Assembly (NCBI RefSeq): GCF_900099835.1
Contig: NZ_FNKP01000002.1
Coordinates: 1,302,001-1,366,000 of the forward strand
Length of the DNA: 64,000 nucleotides
Direction of reading: 5' to 3'
Source: Paraburkholderia fungorum
GTDB taxonomy: Bacteria; Pseudomonadota; Gammaproteobacteria; Burkholderiales; Burkholderiaceae
Numbering within the stretch: the first letter of the stretch is position 1; every line of letters starts with the position of its first letter. This document shows positions 18,887 to 27,484 of the stretch, one piece after another. The notes beneath the pieces are model-generated. The model did not search any database, had not been told where the DNA came from, and saw only the letters and a program-made list of their open reading frames with translations. The translations under genes were made by a program, and so were the position numbers.

Positions 18887-19813
18887 TCAGCGGGTCAGGC
18901 TCAGTTCGCCCGGCGCGCCGGCCAGCGTGCGATCCGGCCGGCAGTTGACGATCATGATCAGCAGCGTCAGAACGTACGGCGCGGCGTTGTACAGGTAATA
19001 GCCGCTTGTCACGCCGATCGCCTGCAACGCGGGGCCGAGCGCGCCCGCCGCGCCGAACAGCAGCGCGGCCCACAGGCAGCGCAACGGCTGCCAGCGCGCG
19101 AAAATCACCAGCGCGACCGCCATCAGGCCCTGTCCGCTGGAGAGTCCTTCGTTCCAGCTCCCCGGATACACCAGCGACAGATACGCGCCGCCGACGCCCG
19201 CGAACACGCCACCCACCGCCGTGGCGGCAATCCGTACGCGCGTCAGCGGATAACCCATCGCGCGCGCCGTTTCCGCGTGATCGCCGACGAGCCGCAGCAC
19301 CATCCCCCAGCGCGTATTGCGCAACGCCCATTGCAGAACGAAGGCCAGCACCACGCCGATCACGAACAGCAGATTCAGATGCAGCGCGTTATGCAGTTGC
19401 GGCGACGAACTCCACGCGCCGAGATCGATGAACGGCAGCATCGGCGCTTGCGGTTCGATAAACGGCTTGCCGAGATAGAACGCGAGGCCGGTGCCGAGCA
19501 GCATCAGCGCGATGCCGAACGCGATGTCCGACACGCGCGGCAACGAACATACGAGTCCGTGCAGGCAACCGAGCAGCAAGCCGACCAGACCGGCGCACAG
19601 TACGCCGATCCACGGCGAGCCGCTCAGAAACGCGCCCGCATAGCCGCTCATCGCGCCGGACACGAGAATGCCCTCAAGGCCGAGGTTCACGCGGCCACCC
19701 TTCTCGGTCAGACATTCGCCGAGACTGACGAACAGATAAGGCGTGCTGACGCGGATCGCTCCGGCGAACAGCGACAACAGCAGGATGACGATGGGCGAGT
19801 GCATATCAGGCAT
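18887..19813 (-). CDS. ABC transporter permease, BMP-type (unit 1, second permease)
   Basis: A 308-residue inner-membrane permease with about eight hydrophobic segments. Family words include TEKGGRVNLGLEGILVSGAMSG and the cytoplasmic coupling loop ALRNTRWGMVLRLVGDHAETARAMG, as in YufQ/NupC-like nucleoside permeases. It overlaps the upstream permease gene by a few bases (stop of that gene at 19806), so the two are translated together. The pair forms the membrane channel of the unit 1 importer. Confidence 0.9.
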   Translation of the reverse strand: MPDMHSPIVILLLSLFAGAIRVSTPYLFVSLGECLTEKGGRVNLGLEGILVSGAMSGYAGAFLSGSPWIGVLCAGLVGLLLGCLHGLVCSLPRVSDIAFGIALMLLGTGLAFYLGKPFIEPQAPMLPFIDLGAWSSSPQLHNALHLNLLFVIGVVLAFVLQWALRNTRWGMVLRLVGDHAETARAMGYPLTRVRIAATAVGGVFAGVGGAYLSLVYPGSWNEGLSSGQGLMAVALVIFARWQPLRCLWAALLFGAAGALGPALQAIGVTSGYYLYNAAPYVLTLLIMIVNCRPDRTLAGAPGELSLTR

Positions 19814-20930
19814 GGGTCTGCTCCAGTTGCACGGGAAGATCGGTTTGCGCGGCGGCCTGCAACTTCACGCGCCACGCGGCGATGCGTCCGCCGAGCGCTT
19901 CCCACGCGAGCAGGTTCGCGAACAGCAGGCCTTGCAGTACCAGGGTGGTGGCGTCGGGCAAATCGAGTCGCCGTTGCAGCAAACTGCCGCTCGCCTCGAT
20001 TCCGCCGATCATCAACGCGCACGCGATGATCGCCAGCGGGTTTTGACGCGCGGCAAACGCAACGAGAATGCCCGCATAGCCATAACCCGCGAGCAGCGAC
20101 GCGTTGGCGCTACCCTGCACCGCCGCGACTTCGAACATGCCGCCAAGCCCCGCCGCTGCGCCGCCGAGCACGCACGCGCCCAGCGCCAGCAGATTGACCG
20201 GCAACCCGACCAGCCGCGCCGCGCGATTGCTGCCGCCGACCACCCGCATCGCGAAGCCCTTCGTGCTGAATCTGACGAACACCCAGGCCGCGACGCATGC
20301 GACGATGCCCCAGAACAGTCCCCAATGCGTGTCGAGGCCGGGGATCGAGCCGATCATCATCGAGTCGGGAACGGGATACGTGGACGGCTTGTTCAGACTC
20401 GCCGGATCACGCAACGGCCCTTCGACCAGATGCTTGAACACGGCGATCGCGATATACGACATCAGCAGACTGCTGATCGTCTCGTTGACCCCGCGCCACT
20501 GCCGCAACGCGCCGACCGCGCCGATCCAGACGCCGCCCGCCAGCATCCCGGCCACCGCCATCAGCGGCGTCGCGACGAGCCAGGGCGTGCCATGCGGCAG
20601 CGCTTGCGGGACGATCGCCGCGCACATGCCGCCGAGTGCGAGCGCCCCCTCGCCGCCGATCACGATCAGCCCGACCTGCGCCGGTAACGCGACGCACAGC
20701 GCGGTCAGCATCAGCGGCGCGGCGCGCAGCAAGGTGCTCTGCCACGCAAACGACGAGCCGAACGCGCCCTGGAAAATCAGCGCGATGGCATCGGGCGCGG
20801 GCTGCCCCTGCACCAGCAGGAACAGCGAAAACAGCAGCAGCGTGCCGAGCACCGCCAGCACGGTCGGCAGTGCGGGCAGGAGCGACAGCATCACTCTTGC
20901 CGCAGCGGGATGGGGGGCATGGGCGCGCAT
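19806..20930 (-). CDS. ABC transporter permease, BMP-type (unit 1, first permease)
   Basis: A 374-residue inner-membrane permease of the YufP/NupB type. Typical features are VGLIVIGGEGALALGGMCAAI, the NETISSLLMSYIA segment and a coupling loop FSTKGFAMRVVGGSNRAARLVG. I chose the start at 20930 because AAAGGAGC lies about 7 nt before the ATG, whereas the in-frame start at 20954 has no site. It follows the binding-protein gene by 39 bp. Confidence 0.9.
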   Translation of the reverse strand: MRAHAPHPAAARVMLSLLPALPTVLAVLGTLLLFSLFLLVQGQPAPDAIALIFQGAFGSSFAWQSTLLRAAPLMLTALCVALPAQVGLIVIGGEGALALGGMCAAIVPQALPHGTPWLVATPLMAVAGMLAGGVWIGAVGALRQWRGVNETISSLLMSYIAIAVFKHLVEGPLRDPASLNKPSTYPVPDSMMIGSIPGLDTHWGLFWGIVACVAAWVFVRFSTKGFAMRVVGGSNRAARLVGLPVNLLALGACVLGGAAAGLGGMFEVAAVQGSANASLLAGYGYAGILVAFAARQNPLAIIACALMIGGIEASGSLLQRRLDLPDATTLVLQGLLFANLLAWEALGGRIAAWRVKLQAAAQTDLPVQLEQTHA

Positions 20931-20969
20931 CGCGGCTCCTTTCAATCGACGCAAAGAGATGGCCGGAAC

Positions 20970-22067
20970 TCAGATCTGCCCGACGACGCCGTGCACCAGA
21001 TAATTCATGCTTTCCAGCGTGTAGTCGGTCTGCGCGTGACTCGTGCCCGACGCAATCGCGACGCCGCCCTTGTTGTCCTGCATCGGGCCTTTGAAGATCA
21101 CGAAGTTGCCGGCCACCATGCTGGTTTTGATCGTGTCGGCGTTTTTCTTCGCGACGTCCGTGACCTTTGCGCCGTACGGCGACATCTTCACGAAGCCTTC
21201 CTTGAGGCCGCCGCGCAGCACGTTCGGTTGCGCGCTGCCCGCTTGCGCGCCGCTCACGAGTTGCTTGTACGGGGTCGCCCAGTCCCATTCCGCGCCGGTC
21301 AGATAACCCTTCGGCGCGAGCGCGGCCTGGCTCGCGTGATAACCGCAACTCATCGCGCCGCGTTTTTCCGCTGTCTCGACCACCACCTTCGGGCCGTCCA
21401 CGTGACAGGTCAGCACGTCGCAGCCCTGATCGACGAGGCTGTTGGTCGCTTCGGCTTCCTTGACCGGCATCGACCAGTCGCCGGTGAAAATCACCTGGGT
21501 GGTGATCGAGGGATCGACGGATTGCGCGCCGAGCGTGAACGAGTTGATGTTGCGCAGCACCTGCGGAATCGGTTTGGCCGCGACGAAGCCGAGCTTCTTG
21601 CTCTTCGTCATATGACCTGCGACGACGCCGTTCAGGTACTGGCATTCGTCGATATAGCCGAAGTAGCTGGTGATGTTCGGCGGGTTGCCCTGCTTCCACA
21701 AACCGCCGCAGTGAGCGAATCGCACCTTCGGATACTTCGCGGCCATTTTCAGCACGTGCGGGTCGAAGTAACCGAACGATGTCGCGAAGATCAGCGTCGC
21801 GCCGTCCTGCTCGATCATCGCTTCCATGGTCTTCTGCACGGCGATGGTTTCGGGCACGTTCTCTTCTTCGACCACCTTCACGCCCGGCATCTTCTTGATG
21901 ACGGCGGCGGCCGTCGCCTGTGCCTGGTTGTAGCCGTAGTCGTTGCGCGCGCCGACGTAGATCACGCCGACCGTCGTGTTCGGTGCGGCAAACACCTTCT
22001 GGATGGGCAGAATATTGCCGAGCGTCAACAGGCTGGCGCTCTTGATGAAATTGCGGCGGCTGGTCAT
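20970..22067 (-). CDS. BMP-family ABC substrate-binding protein (unit 1)
   Basis: A 365-residue periplasmic binding protein of the basic-membrane-protein (PnrA/Med) family. The N-terminus has a Tat-like signal (SRRNFIKSASLLTLGNI, ending near VFA). The mature part carries VGVIYVGARNDYGYNQAQATA, ATSFGYFDPHVLKMAAKYP and YFGYIDECQYLNGVVAGHMT, which match BMP proteins that bind nucleosides or purine-like heterocycles. It captures substrate for the two permeases and double ATPase downstream. In this company the ligand is more likely a nitrogen-rich ureide or heterocycle than a nucleoside; that is inference. Confidence 0.9.
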   Translation of the reverse strand: MTSRRNFIKSASLLTLGNILPIQKVFAAPNTTVGVIYVGARNDYGYNQAQATAAAVIKKMPGVKVVEEENVPETIAVQKTMEAMIEQDGATLIFATSFGYFDPHVLKMAAKYPKVRFAHCGGLWKQGNPPNITSYFGYIDECQYLNGVVAGHMTKSKKLGFVAAKPIPQVLRNINSFTLGAQSVDPSITTQVIFTGDWSMPVKEAEATNSLVDQGCDVLTCHVDGPKVVVETAEKRGAMSCGYHASQAALAPKGYLTGAEWDWATPYKQLVSGAQAGSAQPNVLRGGLKEGFVKMSPYGAKVTDVAKKNADTIKTSMVAGNFVIFKGPMQDNKGGVAIASGTSHAQTDYTLESMNYLVHGVVGQI

Positions 22068-22147
22068 GGTGTCCTATTCCTAGTCGAGGTTGAGTGAGCG
22101 GGCCGGGTTGGCGTGGTCAGGGCGTGCGTTGAGCGGTAGCCCGGTGG

Positions 22148-23983
22148 TCAGGCTTTCAGGCTGTCGAGATAGGCGAGCCAGCCGCCGAACGACGTGATGT
22201 CGAGTGCGCCGCTGTCGTCGCCGACTGCCGACGGCTCGCAGATAAAGCCCTTCACCGTCAGCCCGTCCGCCAGTTGCAGCGTGCCGATGCCGAGCGGCGC
22301 GGGCACCTCGGCGACGAACTGGCCGAAGGTGCGCAGCGGCACGTCCCAGAGTTCGACGGCGATGGGCTGGCCGTGCGTGGTGGTGCGTACGAGGCCGGGC
22401 TTCGGCGGCTGGGTGTTCGCGAGTGCGTAGAGCCGGTAGTTATCGGCGGTGTGAGTCGCTTCGATAAAGCGCGCGCCAGCCTGCTGAAGCTGCCAGTTCA
22501 ACGGCTGCCCGCGCAGATGCGCGCCGACCACCGCAAGCGTGACGCTCGGCTCCTGGAACGGCAGCGGAGCGATGGGCGTGGTGGGCCTGGCTTCCGCTGC
22601 GCCAGTGGTGCTAGTTGCATCGGTTGCGAACAGCGCCTGGATTCGTGCGCCCAGATCCGCCAGCAATCGGTCTGCCCCGCTCGGCGCGATCAGCGTGACG
22701 CCTGCGTGCAAACCGTCATGGCGACGCTGACACGGTACCGACAGCGCGCACAGATCCAGCAGATTCACGAAGTTCGTATACGTGCCCAACTGGCTGTTCA
22801 ACTCGACGGGATTCGCCTGCACGTCGGCGATCAACGGATGCGTCGGCGTGGTCGGCACGATCAGCACGTCGATGTCGTCGAACAGCGACTCAGCGTGACG
22901 CTTCAGATCGGCCAGCGCGTACTGCCCGTTGAACAGATCGACGGCGCTGAATTGATTCGCCTTGCCGATCACTTTGGCGACGGTCGGATCGATTGCCTCA
23001 TGATGACTGTCGAAGAAATCGCCCAGCGCGGCGCGGCGCTCGGCGACCCAGGGGCCGTCGTACAGCAATGCCGAAACGGCCTTGAGCGGCGCGAAATCGA
23101 CCGGTTGCGCAGTGAGATGCAAGCGCGTGGAGAGCGTGTCGAGTGCGGCAGCGAACGCCTGGCTTGCAGCGGCGTCGCCGAAAAATTCGAGCGCATCGGG
23201 CACGCCGACGCGCGGCTCGCCACGCGGCAATCCACGCGCTGCAATCTTGCGCGAATATCCGTCGAGCGGATCGAAGCAGGCGATCTCGTTCAGTACGCGC
23301 CACGCGTCGTCGACATCGTGCGCGAATACCGAAATCGTATCGAGGGTGCGGCATGCGGGCACCACGCCGCGCTTGCTGACCAGTCCGAGCGACGGCTTCA
23401 GACCGACCAGTCCGTTGAAGCCTGCGGGCACGCGGCCCGAACCCGCCGTATCGGTGCCGAGCGAAAACGCGACGCACCCCGCCGCGACCGAAACCGCTGA
23501 ACCGGAACTCGATCCGCCCGACACGCGCAGCGGAAATTCGGTGTTGCGCACCGCGCCATAAGGCGACCGGGTGCCGACGAGGCCGGTCGCGAACTGATCG
23601 AGATTGGTCTTGCCGATCAGGATCGCGCCCGCGTCGAGCAGACGCTGCACGGCGAAGGACGACGCGTCCGGCGTGTAGCTGAAAGGGTCGCAAGCGGCGG
23701 TGGTCGGCAAACCGGCCACGTCGATGTTGTCTTTCACCGCGAACGGCACGCCGAACAGCGGCATGCGTTCGAAAATCGCGCTGCCCTGCTCGTCGAATAG
23801 TGCTTCGAGCGCGCGGGCGCGTGTTTCAAGATCCGCTGGCGGCACGCGCAGAATCCACACTTCGGGGCGGTCGATTTCGTCGATGCGCGCAAGCGCCGAC
23901 GCTACGGTCTGGGTGGGCGTCGAGCTGCGATCGGCATAAGCGCGGAGCAGACCTTTAACCGTCGGGGATGCAAATTTTGGCAC
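22148..23983 (-). CDS. atzF: Allophanate hydrolase (amidase-signature, AtzF/DUR1,2 C-terminal type)
   Basis: A 611-residue two-domain enzyme converting allophanate to carbon dioxide and ammonia. The N-terminal amidase-signature domain shows the Ser-cisSer-Lys triad: Lys84 (PFAVKDNIDVAG), Ser158 (SGGSSSGSA) and Ser182 (TDTAGSGRVPAG); the 24-residue spacing between the serines is as expected. From about residue 480 the C-terminal domain (VTLAVVGAHLRGQPLNWQLQ, then GLVRTTTHGQPIAVELWDVP) matches the extra domain of allophanate hydrolases. It is the first gene of unit 1; no urea carboxylase is present, so allophanate should come from biuret hydrolysis or a related reaction by the downstream cysteine hydrolases. 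Confidence 0.92.
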   Translation of the reverse strand: MPKFASPTVKGLLRAYADRSSTPTQTVASALARIDEIDRPEVWILRVPPADLETRARALEALFDEQGSAIFERMPLFGVPFAVKDNIDVAGLPTTAACDPFSYTPDASSFAVQRLLDAGAILIGKTNLDQFATGLVGTRSPYGAVRNTEFPLRVSGGSSSGSAVSVAAGCVAFSLGTDTAGSGRVPAGFNGLVGLKPSLGLVSKRGVVPACRTLDTISVFAHDVDDAWRVLNEIACFDPLDGYSRKIAARGLPRGEPRVGVPDALEFFGDAAASQAFAAALDTLSTRLHLTAQPVDFAPLKAVSALLYDGPWVAERRAALGDFFDSHHEAIDPTVAKVIGKANQFSAVDLFNGQYALADLKRHAESLFDDIDVLIVPTTPTHPLIADVQANPVELNSQLGTYTNFVNLLDLCALSVPCQRRHDGLHAGVTLIAPSGADRLLADLGARIQALFATDATSTTGAAEARPTTPIAPLPFQEPSVTLAVVGAHLRGQPLNWQLQQAGARFIEATHTADNYRLYALANTQPPKPGLVRTTTHGQPIAVELWDVPLRTFGQFVAEVPAPLGIGTLQLADGLTVKGFICEPSAVGDDSGALDITSFGGWLAYLDSLKA

Positions 23984-24427
23984 TGGTTTTTCCTTGAGTT
24001 CAATCTTGAATACAAGTTTGAACTCAACTTAGCAGGAGGTATGCCATGTGCGTTATCGCTGGGGTCGATCCGGCTGTGTGCCTTGTTCGGCGGGCTTGTG
24101 CGGGGTGTGAGCAAGGCTGCTCGGGATGCTTTCAATTGCCTGCCGCCCACGCGCCGCTGGTGCAGCGCTCACCAACTCGGGGATTGCACGCCCCGGCTTC
24201 GCGCGTGCGGATTCAACGATGAGTTCTGCTGCGGACGCGATGGTTCAGCTAATGGAACTGGCGACTCGCAAGGTCATTCGGGATGCGGTACGTCATCCAC
24301 GCGAAGCGAGGAAAATCGCGTGCGGGATGTGGCATGGCCGCGATCAGGGGGATAGGCTCGCGGGCGGCACGGCTGCGCTCGGAAAGATAAACGGCGGCAA
24401 CCTGTCAACGATCCGGCAAGCCCGCAT
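23984..24427. other. Upstream region of unit 1
   Basis: A 444-bp region between the start of allophanate hydrolase and the TetR stop. It holds the 30-bp palindrome at 23996-24025. Small open frames are present (one at 24126-24548 overlaps the TetR gene), but none has a ribosome site or recognisable domain. No sigma-54-type element facing unit 1 was found, unlike in units 2 to 4. Confidence 0.5.
23996..24025. promoter_or_regulatory. 30-bp palindromic operator upstream of allophanate hydrolase
   Basis: Left arm GAGTTCAATCTTG (23996-24008) and right arm CAAGTTTGAACTC (24013-24025) surround AATA; 12 of 13 arm positions pair. It ends 13 bp before the allophanate hydrolase start codon (minus strand). 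The core TTGAATACAA resembles TTGTATACAA sites of GntR/FCD regulators, and this operon ends with such a regulator gene. Confidence 0.7.
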
Positions 24428-25225
24428 TCAGGCACTCATCGATTTGCGCTTCTCCGCTGCGCCTTTCGCACCACCTTTCGCCGCCACCGGCTCAACCCCG
24501 CCCGCCACGACGAACGCGCGCACCATTTCATGCGCCTGCACCTTGTGATCTTCCTGCCATTGCGCGGCGAGCATGTCGGTATTGAAGATCCGCGACAACG
24601 TGTACGCATTCGACTTATGAAATGAGCACAAGCTCACCAGCCCCACATACAGATGCAGCGCATCCATCCCCTTGCGCAGCGAGCCGTCGCTCTCGCCGCG
24701 CGCGATCACCGTGCCCAGCAGACTCAACACCGGCGACGACATCTCCGGGATCGCCGTCGATCGCTTCATCACGCGCGCGCGGTTCAGGTTTTCGAACGAC
24801 AGCAGCTTCGACAGTTCGGGATGCGCAGCAAAGTGTCCTTCGATGAAGTCGTAAAGCTGCACGATGGCCGTGACCGGATCGATCTTGTCGACATCCAGCT
24901 TGAGCTTCAGCTCGGCTTCCCGCAGACGCGCCAGCACGAATTCGAGCACTTCCAGATAGAGCGCTTCCTTGCCGCCGAAGTAGTGGTAGATCATGCGGAT
25001 GTTGACCTTCGAGCGGCTCGCGATCGTTTCCACGCGTGCGCCGCTCAGCCCTTTGTCGGAGAACTCCGCGAGCGCAATCCTGAAGATGCGCTGACGGGTA
25101 GCCGCCGCGAGTTTCTGACGCTGGGTCGCCGGAGCGGATGCGGCTGCAGATGAGGATGCGGCGGCGGTCGTTCCCGGCGCGGAAACCGATGCGGCGGAAG
25201 TCGTGCGAACTGAGGCGCGTGTCAT
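24428..25225 (-). CDS. TetR/AcrR-family transcriptional regulator
   Basis: A 265-residue regulator. The first 37 residues are a low-complexity Ala/Ser/Thr tail and residues about 40-90 form the TetR helix-turn-helix (RIFRIALAEFSDKGLSGARVETIASRSKV, then IYHYFGGKEALYLEVLE). The ligand domain is unassigned. General organisation and position in a pyrimidine/ureide-type region recall RutR-like regulators, but the identity is not established. About 115-215 bp upstream of its start lies an array of TGGTCAA/TGGCCAA half-sites (25341-25440), which could be its operator. It sits between BMP-type units 1 and 2 and could serve either. Confidence 0.85.
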   Translation of the reverse strand: MTRASVRTTSAASVSAPGTTAAASSSAAASAPATQRQKLAAATRQRIFRIALAEFSDKGLSGARVETIASRSKVNIRMIYHYFGGKEALYLEVLEFVLARLREAELKLKLDVDKIDPVTAIVQLYDFIEGHFAAHPELSKLLSFENLNRARVMKRSTAIPEMSSPVLSLLGTVIARGESDGSLRKGMDALHLYVGLVSLCSFHKSNAYTLSRIFNTDMLAAQWQEDHKVQAHEMVRAFVVAGGVEPVAAKGGAKGAAEKRKSMSA

Positions 25226-25340
25226 GTGGATGGCAAGCCTGGGCGGTGGCGGGTTGCTTTTAAAAATCGGTTGGCGCTCACGCCGGCGTTGCGCGCAGCG
25301 TGACGAGCCAGCATTGTAAAGCGCGGCTTGCTGGTCGACT

Positions 25341-25440
25341 CATTGGTCAACGGTATGGGCAAACGCGTTGGTCAAACAGCATTGGCCAAACGCATTGGCC
25401 GGACTCGTTGACGCAACCCGGCGCAACTCACTGGCCAAAC
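25341..25440 (+). repeat. Degenerate ~13-bp tandem array with TTGG(T/C)CAA cores
   Basis: Units of 12-14 bp run head to tail: cattggtcaacgg (25341), tatgggcaaacg (25354), cgttggtcaaacag (25366), cattggccaaacg (25380), cattggccggact (25393) and cgttgacgcaac (25406), with a further ctggccaaac at 25431. The TGGTCAA core equals one half of the RutR operator described for E. coli (TTGACCA-N2-TGGTCAA), but here the cores are direct repeats. The array lies between the unit 2 permease stop and the TetR promoter. It could be a regulator-binding array or a decayed minisatellite. Confidence 0.6.
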
Positions 25441-25466
25441 TTATCGGCACAATGCCGTGCGATACC

Positions 25467-26384
25467 TTACCGCCGGAACGGTTGAGTCAACGCGAGCGGC
25501 GCAGTTTGCCGTCCGATCAACCCAGCCACCGCGATCAGCGCAAGCAGATACGGCAGCATCACCAGCAGCGCGGTCGGCACATGCACGCCGATCAGCGGCA
25601 ACTGGAACTGCAGCGCGCTCGCCGCGCCGAACAGCAGGCACGCGCCCACGGTGCGGCCAATCTTCCAGTTTCCGAAGATGATCGCGGCAATCGCGAGATA
25701 ACCCGCGCCGCTCGTCATCCCTTCGGTGAAAGTGTGGATGTCGCCGATTGAAATGAAGCAGCCCGCCGCTCCCGACATCACTCCCGAAAACAGCACCGCG
25801 CCATAACGCAGTTTCGTGACCGAAAGCCCGGATTGATCGACCGATTTCGGTGCCGCGCCGACCGCATGCAGCGCCACGCCCAAAGCCGTGCGCCGCATCA
25901 CGAGCGATGTCGCGACGAGAATCGCGAGCCCCAGATAGACCAGCCACACCTGATGAAACACCGGCTCGCCGATCACCGGAATCGCGCCGAGTCCAGGCGG
26001 CGACCAGCGCGCAAGCCCGGGAATCACCGCGCTGGAACGCTCGCCGAACAACTCGCGATAAGCCAGCGTCGTCGCGCCCAGCGCAAGAATGTTGATGCCG
26101 ATGCCCGTCACGATCTGATTCGCGCGCAACGTCACGCTCAGGAACGCCTGCAACAGCGCGATCGGCAGCACGCCGAGCATGCCGATCGCCAGTCCGAGCG
26201 ACGCGTTGCCGGTCGCCCATGCACCTGCCGCGCCGAGAAACGCGCCGGACAGCATCATCCCTTCGACGCTCATGTTGAGCACGCCCGCGCGCTCGCTGAT
26301 CAACTCGCCGGTCGACGCCAGCATCAGCGGCGCGGCAAAGCGAATCGACGAGCCGACAAAAACCGCTACGAATTCCGCATTCAT
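25467..26384 (-). CDS. ABC transporter permease, BMP-type (unit 2, second permease)
   Basis: A 305-residue permease with about eight TM segments. Signature words are LMLASTGELISERAGVLNMSVEGMM, ANQIVTGIGINILALG and a coupling loop TALGVALHAVGAAPKSVDQSG. It begins at 26384, overlapping the preceding permease stop by one base (TAATG). It is the distal gene of the second BMP-type importer and is homologous to the permease at 18887-19813. Confidence 0.92.
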   Translation of the reverse strand: MNAEFVAVFVGSSIRFAAPLMLASTGELISERAGVLNMSVEGMMLSGAFLGAAGAWATGNASLGLAIGMLGVLPIALLQAFLSVTLRANQIVTGIGINILALGATTLAYRELFGERSSAVIPGLARWSPPGLGAIPVIGEPVFHQVWLVYLGLAILVATSLVMRRTALGVALHAVGAAPKSVDQSGLSVTKLRYGAVLFSGVMSGAAGCFISIGDIHTFTEGMTSGAGYLAIAAIIFGNWKIGRTVGACLLFGAASALQFQLPLIGVHVPTALLVMLPYLLALIAVAGLIGRQTAPLALTQPFRR

Positions 26385-27484
26385 TACCGTGCTCCTTTGG
26401 GTTCGAGCCACAACGAACCGCCCGCCAGCGCGACGATCACGATGCCCTGCACGATCAGCACCAGCGCCGACGGCACCGACGCGACCATTTCCATATTGAT
26501 GCCGCCCGAGCGCATGAAGCCGAACAGCAGCGCCGCCGCGCACACGCCGGTCATCGAGCCGCGCGCAAGCAATCCGACCACGAGTCCGTCGAAACCGTAG
26601 CCGGACGAAAAACCCGCTTTCAGCGAGTACTGGTCGCCTTGCAGCATCAACGCACCGGCGAGCCCGCCGAGCGCGCCCGCCAGCGCCAACGCGCCGACGA
26701 TCGTCGACGTGATCGGCATGCCCGCGCGACGCGCAGCCAGCGCGTTCAGCCCGACCGCGCGCAGATGCATGCCGAAGCGGCTGTACGCGAGCACCAGCGC
26801 GACCGCGATGCACAGCACGACGGTGATCGGCAAGCCGATATGCAGGCCAGTCGAACTCGACGCCGACAGCATCGGCAATTTGGTCGCGTCGGGAATGTCG
26901 AGCGATTCGGGCAGCGTGGCGGCGTTGCTCATCGGCTGACGCAGGAGCGCCTCCGATTGCACGCACCAGTAGAGAAACCACACGGCGATGAACGTCAGCA
27001 AAAGCGTGCTGATCACTTCGTTGGTTCCGGCGCGCGCTTTCAGCCAGCCGGGAATTGCGCCCCATGCCGCGCCTGCGAATGCCGCCGCGAGCATCGGCAG
27101 AATGAACGACAGCCCGAGCGGCAGATGCGCGACGTGGCCGTACAGGCTCACGGCCGTCGCCGCGATGCCGCCCATCGCAATCTGCCCTTCTCCGCCGACG
27201 TTGGTCAGTTGCGCGCGGTTCGCCAGCACGAAGCCGCCGCCGACCAGCGCGAACACAAGGCTGCGGTTGATCGATGCACCGATGGCGTACGGCGAGCCCC
27301 ACGCGCCGTCGGCGAAGGCGGCGAGCGCGTCGCCGAGCGACACGTGGACCAGCGCGATCAGCGCCAGTGCCGCGGCGACCGCGACCAGCGCCGCGCCCGC
27401 CAGCACCAGCGCGGTTCGCAAACGCCGTGAAGCGCGCCATGACGGGCGCGGAAAAGAGGCTAATGAGGTCGTGGTCGGAGTCAT
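26384..27484 (-). CDS. ABC transporter permease, BMP-type (unit 2, first permease)
   Basis: A 366-residue permease with family features LVGGGFVLANRAQLTNVGGEGQIAMGG and GTNEVISTLLLTFIAVWFL, and a coupling loop YSRFGMHLRAVGLNALAARRAG. Start 27484 forms an ATGA overlap with the stop of the ATPase gene (27481-27483), so translation is coupled. It pairs with the permease at 25467-26384. Confidence 0.92.
   Translation of the reverse strand: MTPTTTSLASFPRPSWRASRRLRTALVLAGAALVAVAAALALIALVHVSLGDALAAFADGAWGSPYAIGASINRSLVFALVGGGFVLANRAQLTNVGGEGQIAMGGIAATAVSLYGHVAHLPLGLSFILPMLAAAFAGAAWGAIPGWLKARAGTNEVISTLLLTFIAVWFLYWCVQSEALLRQPMSNAATLPESLDIPDATKLPMLSASSSTGLHIGLPITVVLCIAVALVLAYSRFGMHLRAVGLNALAARRAGMPITSTIVGALALAGALGGLAGALMLQGDQYSLKAGFSSGYGFDGLVVGLLARGSMTGVCAAALLFGFMRSGGINMEMVASVPSALVLIVQGIVIVALAGGSLWLEPKGAR

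Noticed and set aside
20407..21699. Minus-strand open frame of 430 codons in another frame across the permease and binding-protein genes
   Set aside because: No domain, no ribosome site, and it spans two clear genes and their junction.
24126..24548. Plus-strand open frame of 140 codons between allophanate hydrolase and TetR
   Set aside because: It overlaps the 3' end of the TetR gene, has no ribosome site and no recognisable fold; treated as non-coding.
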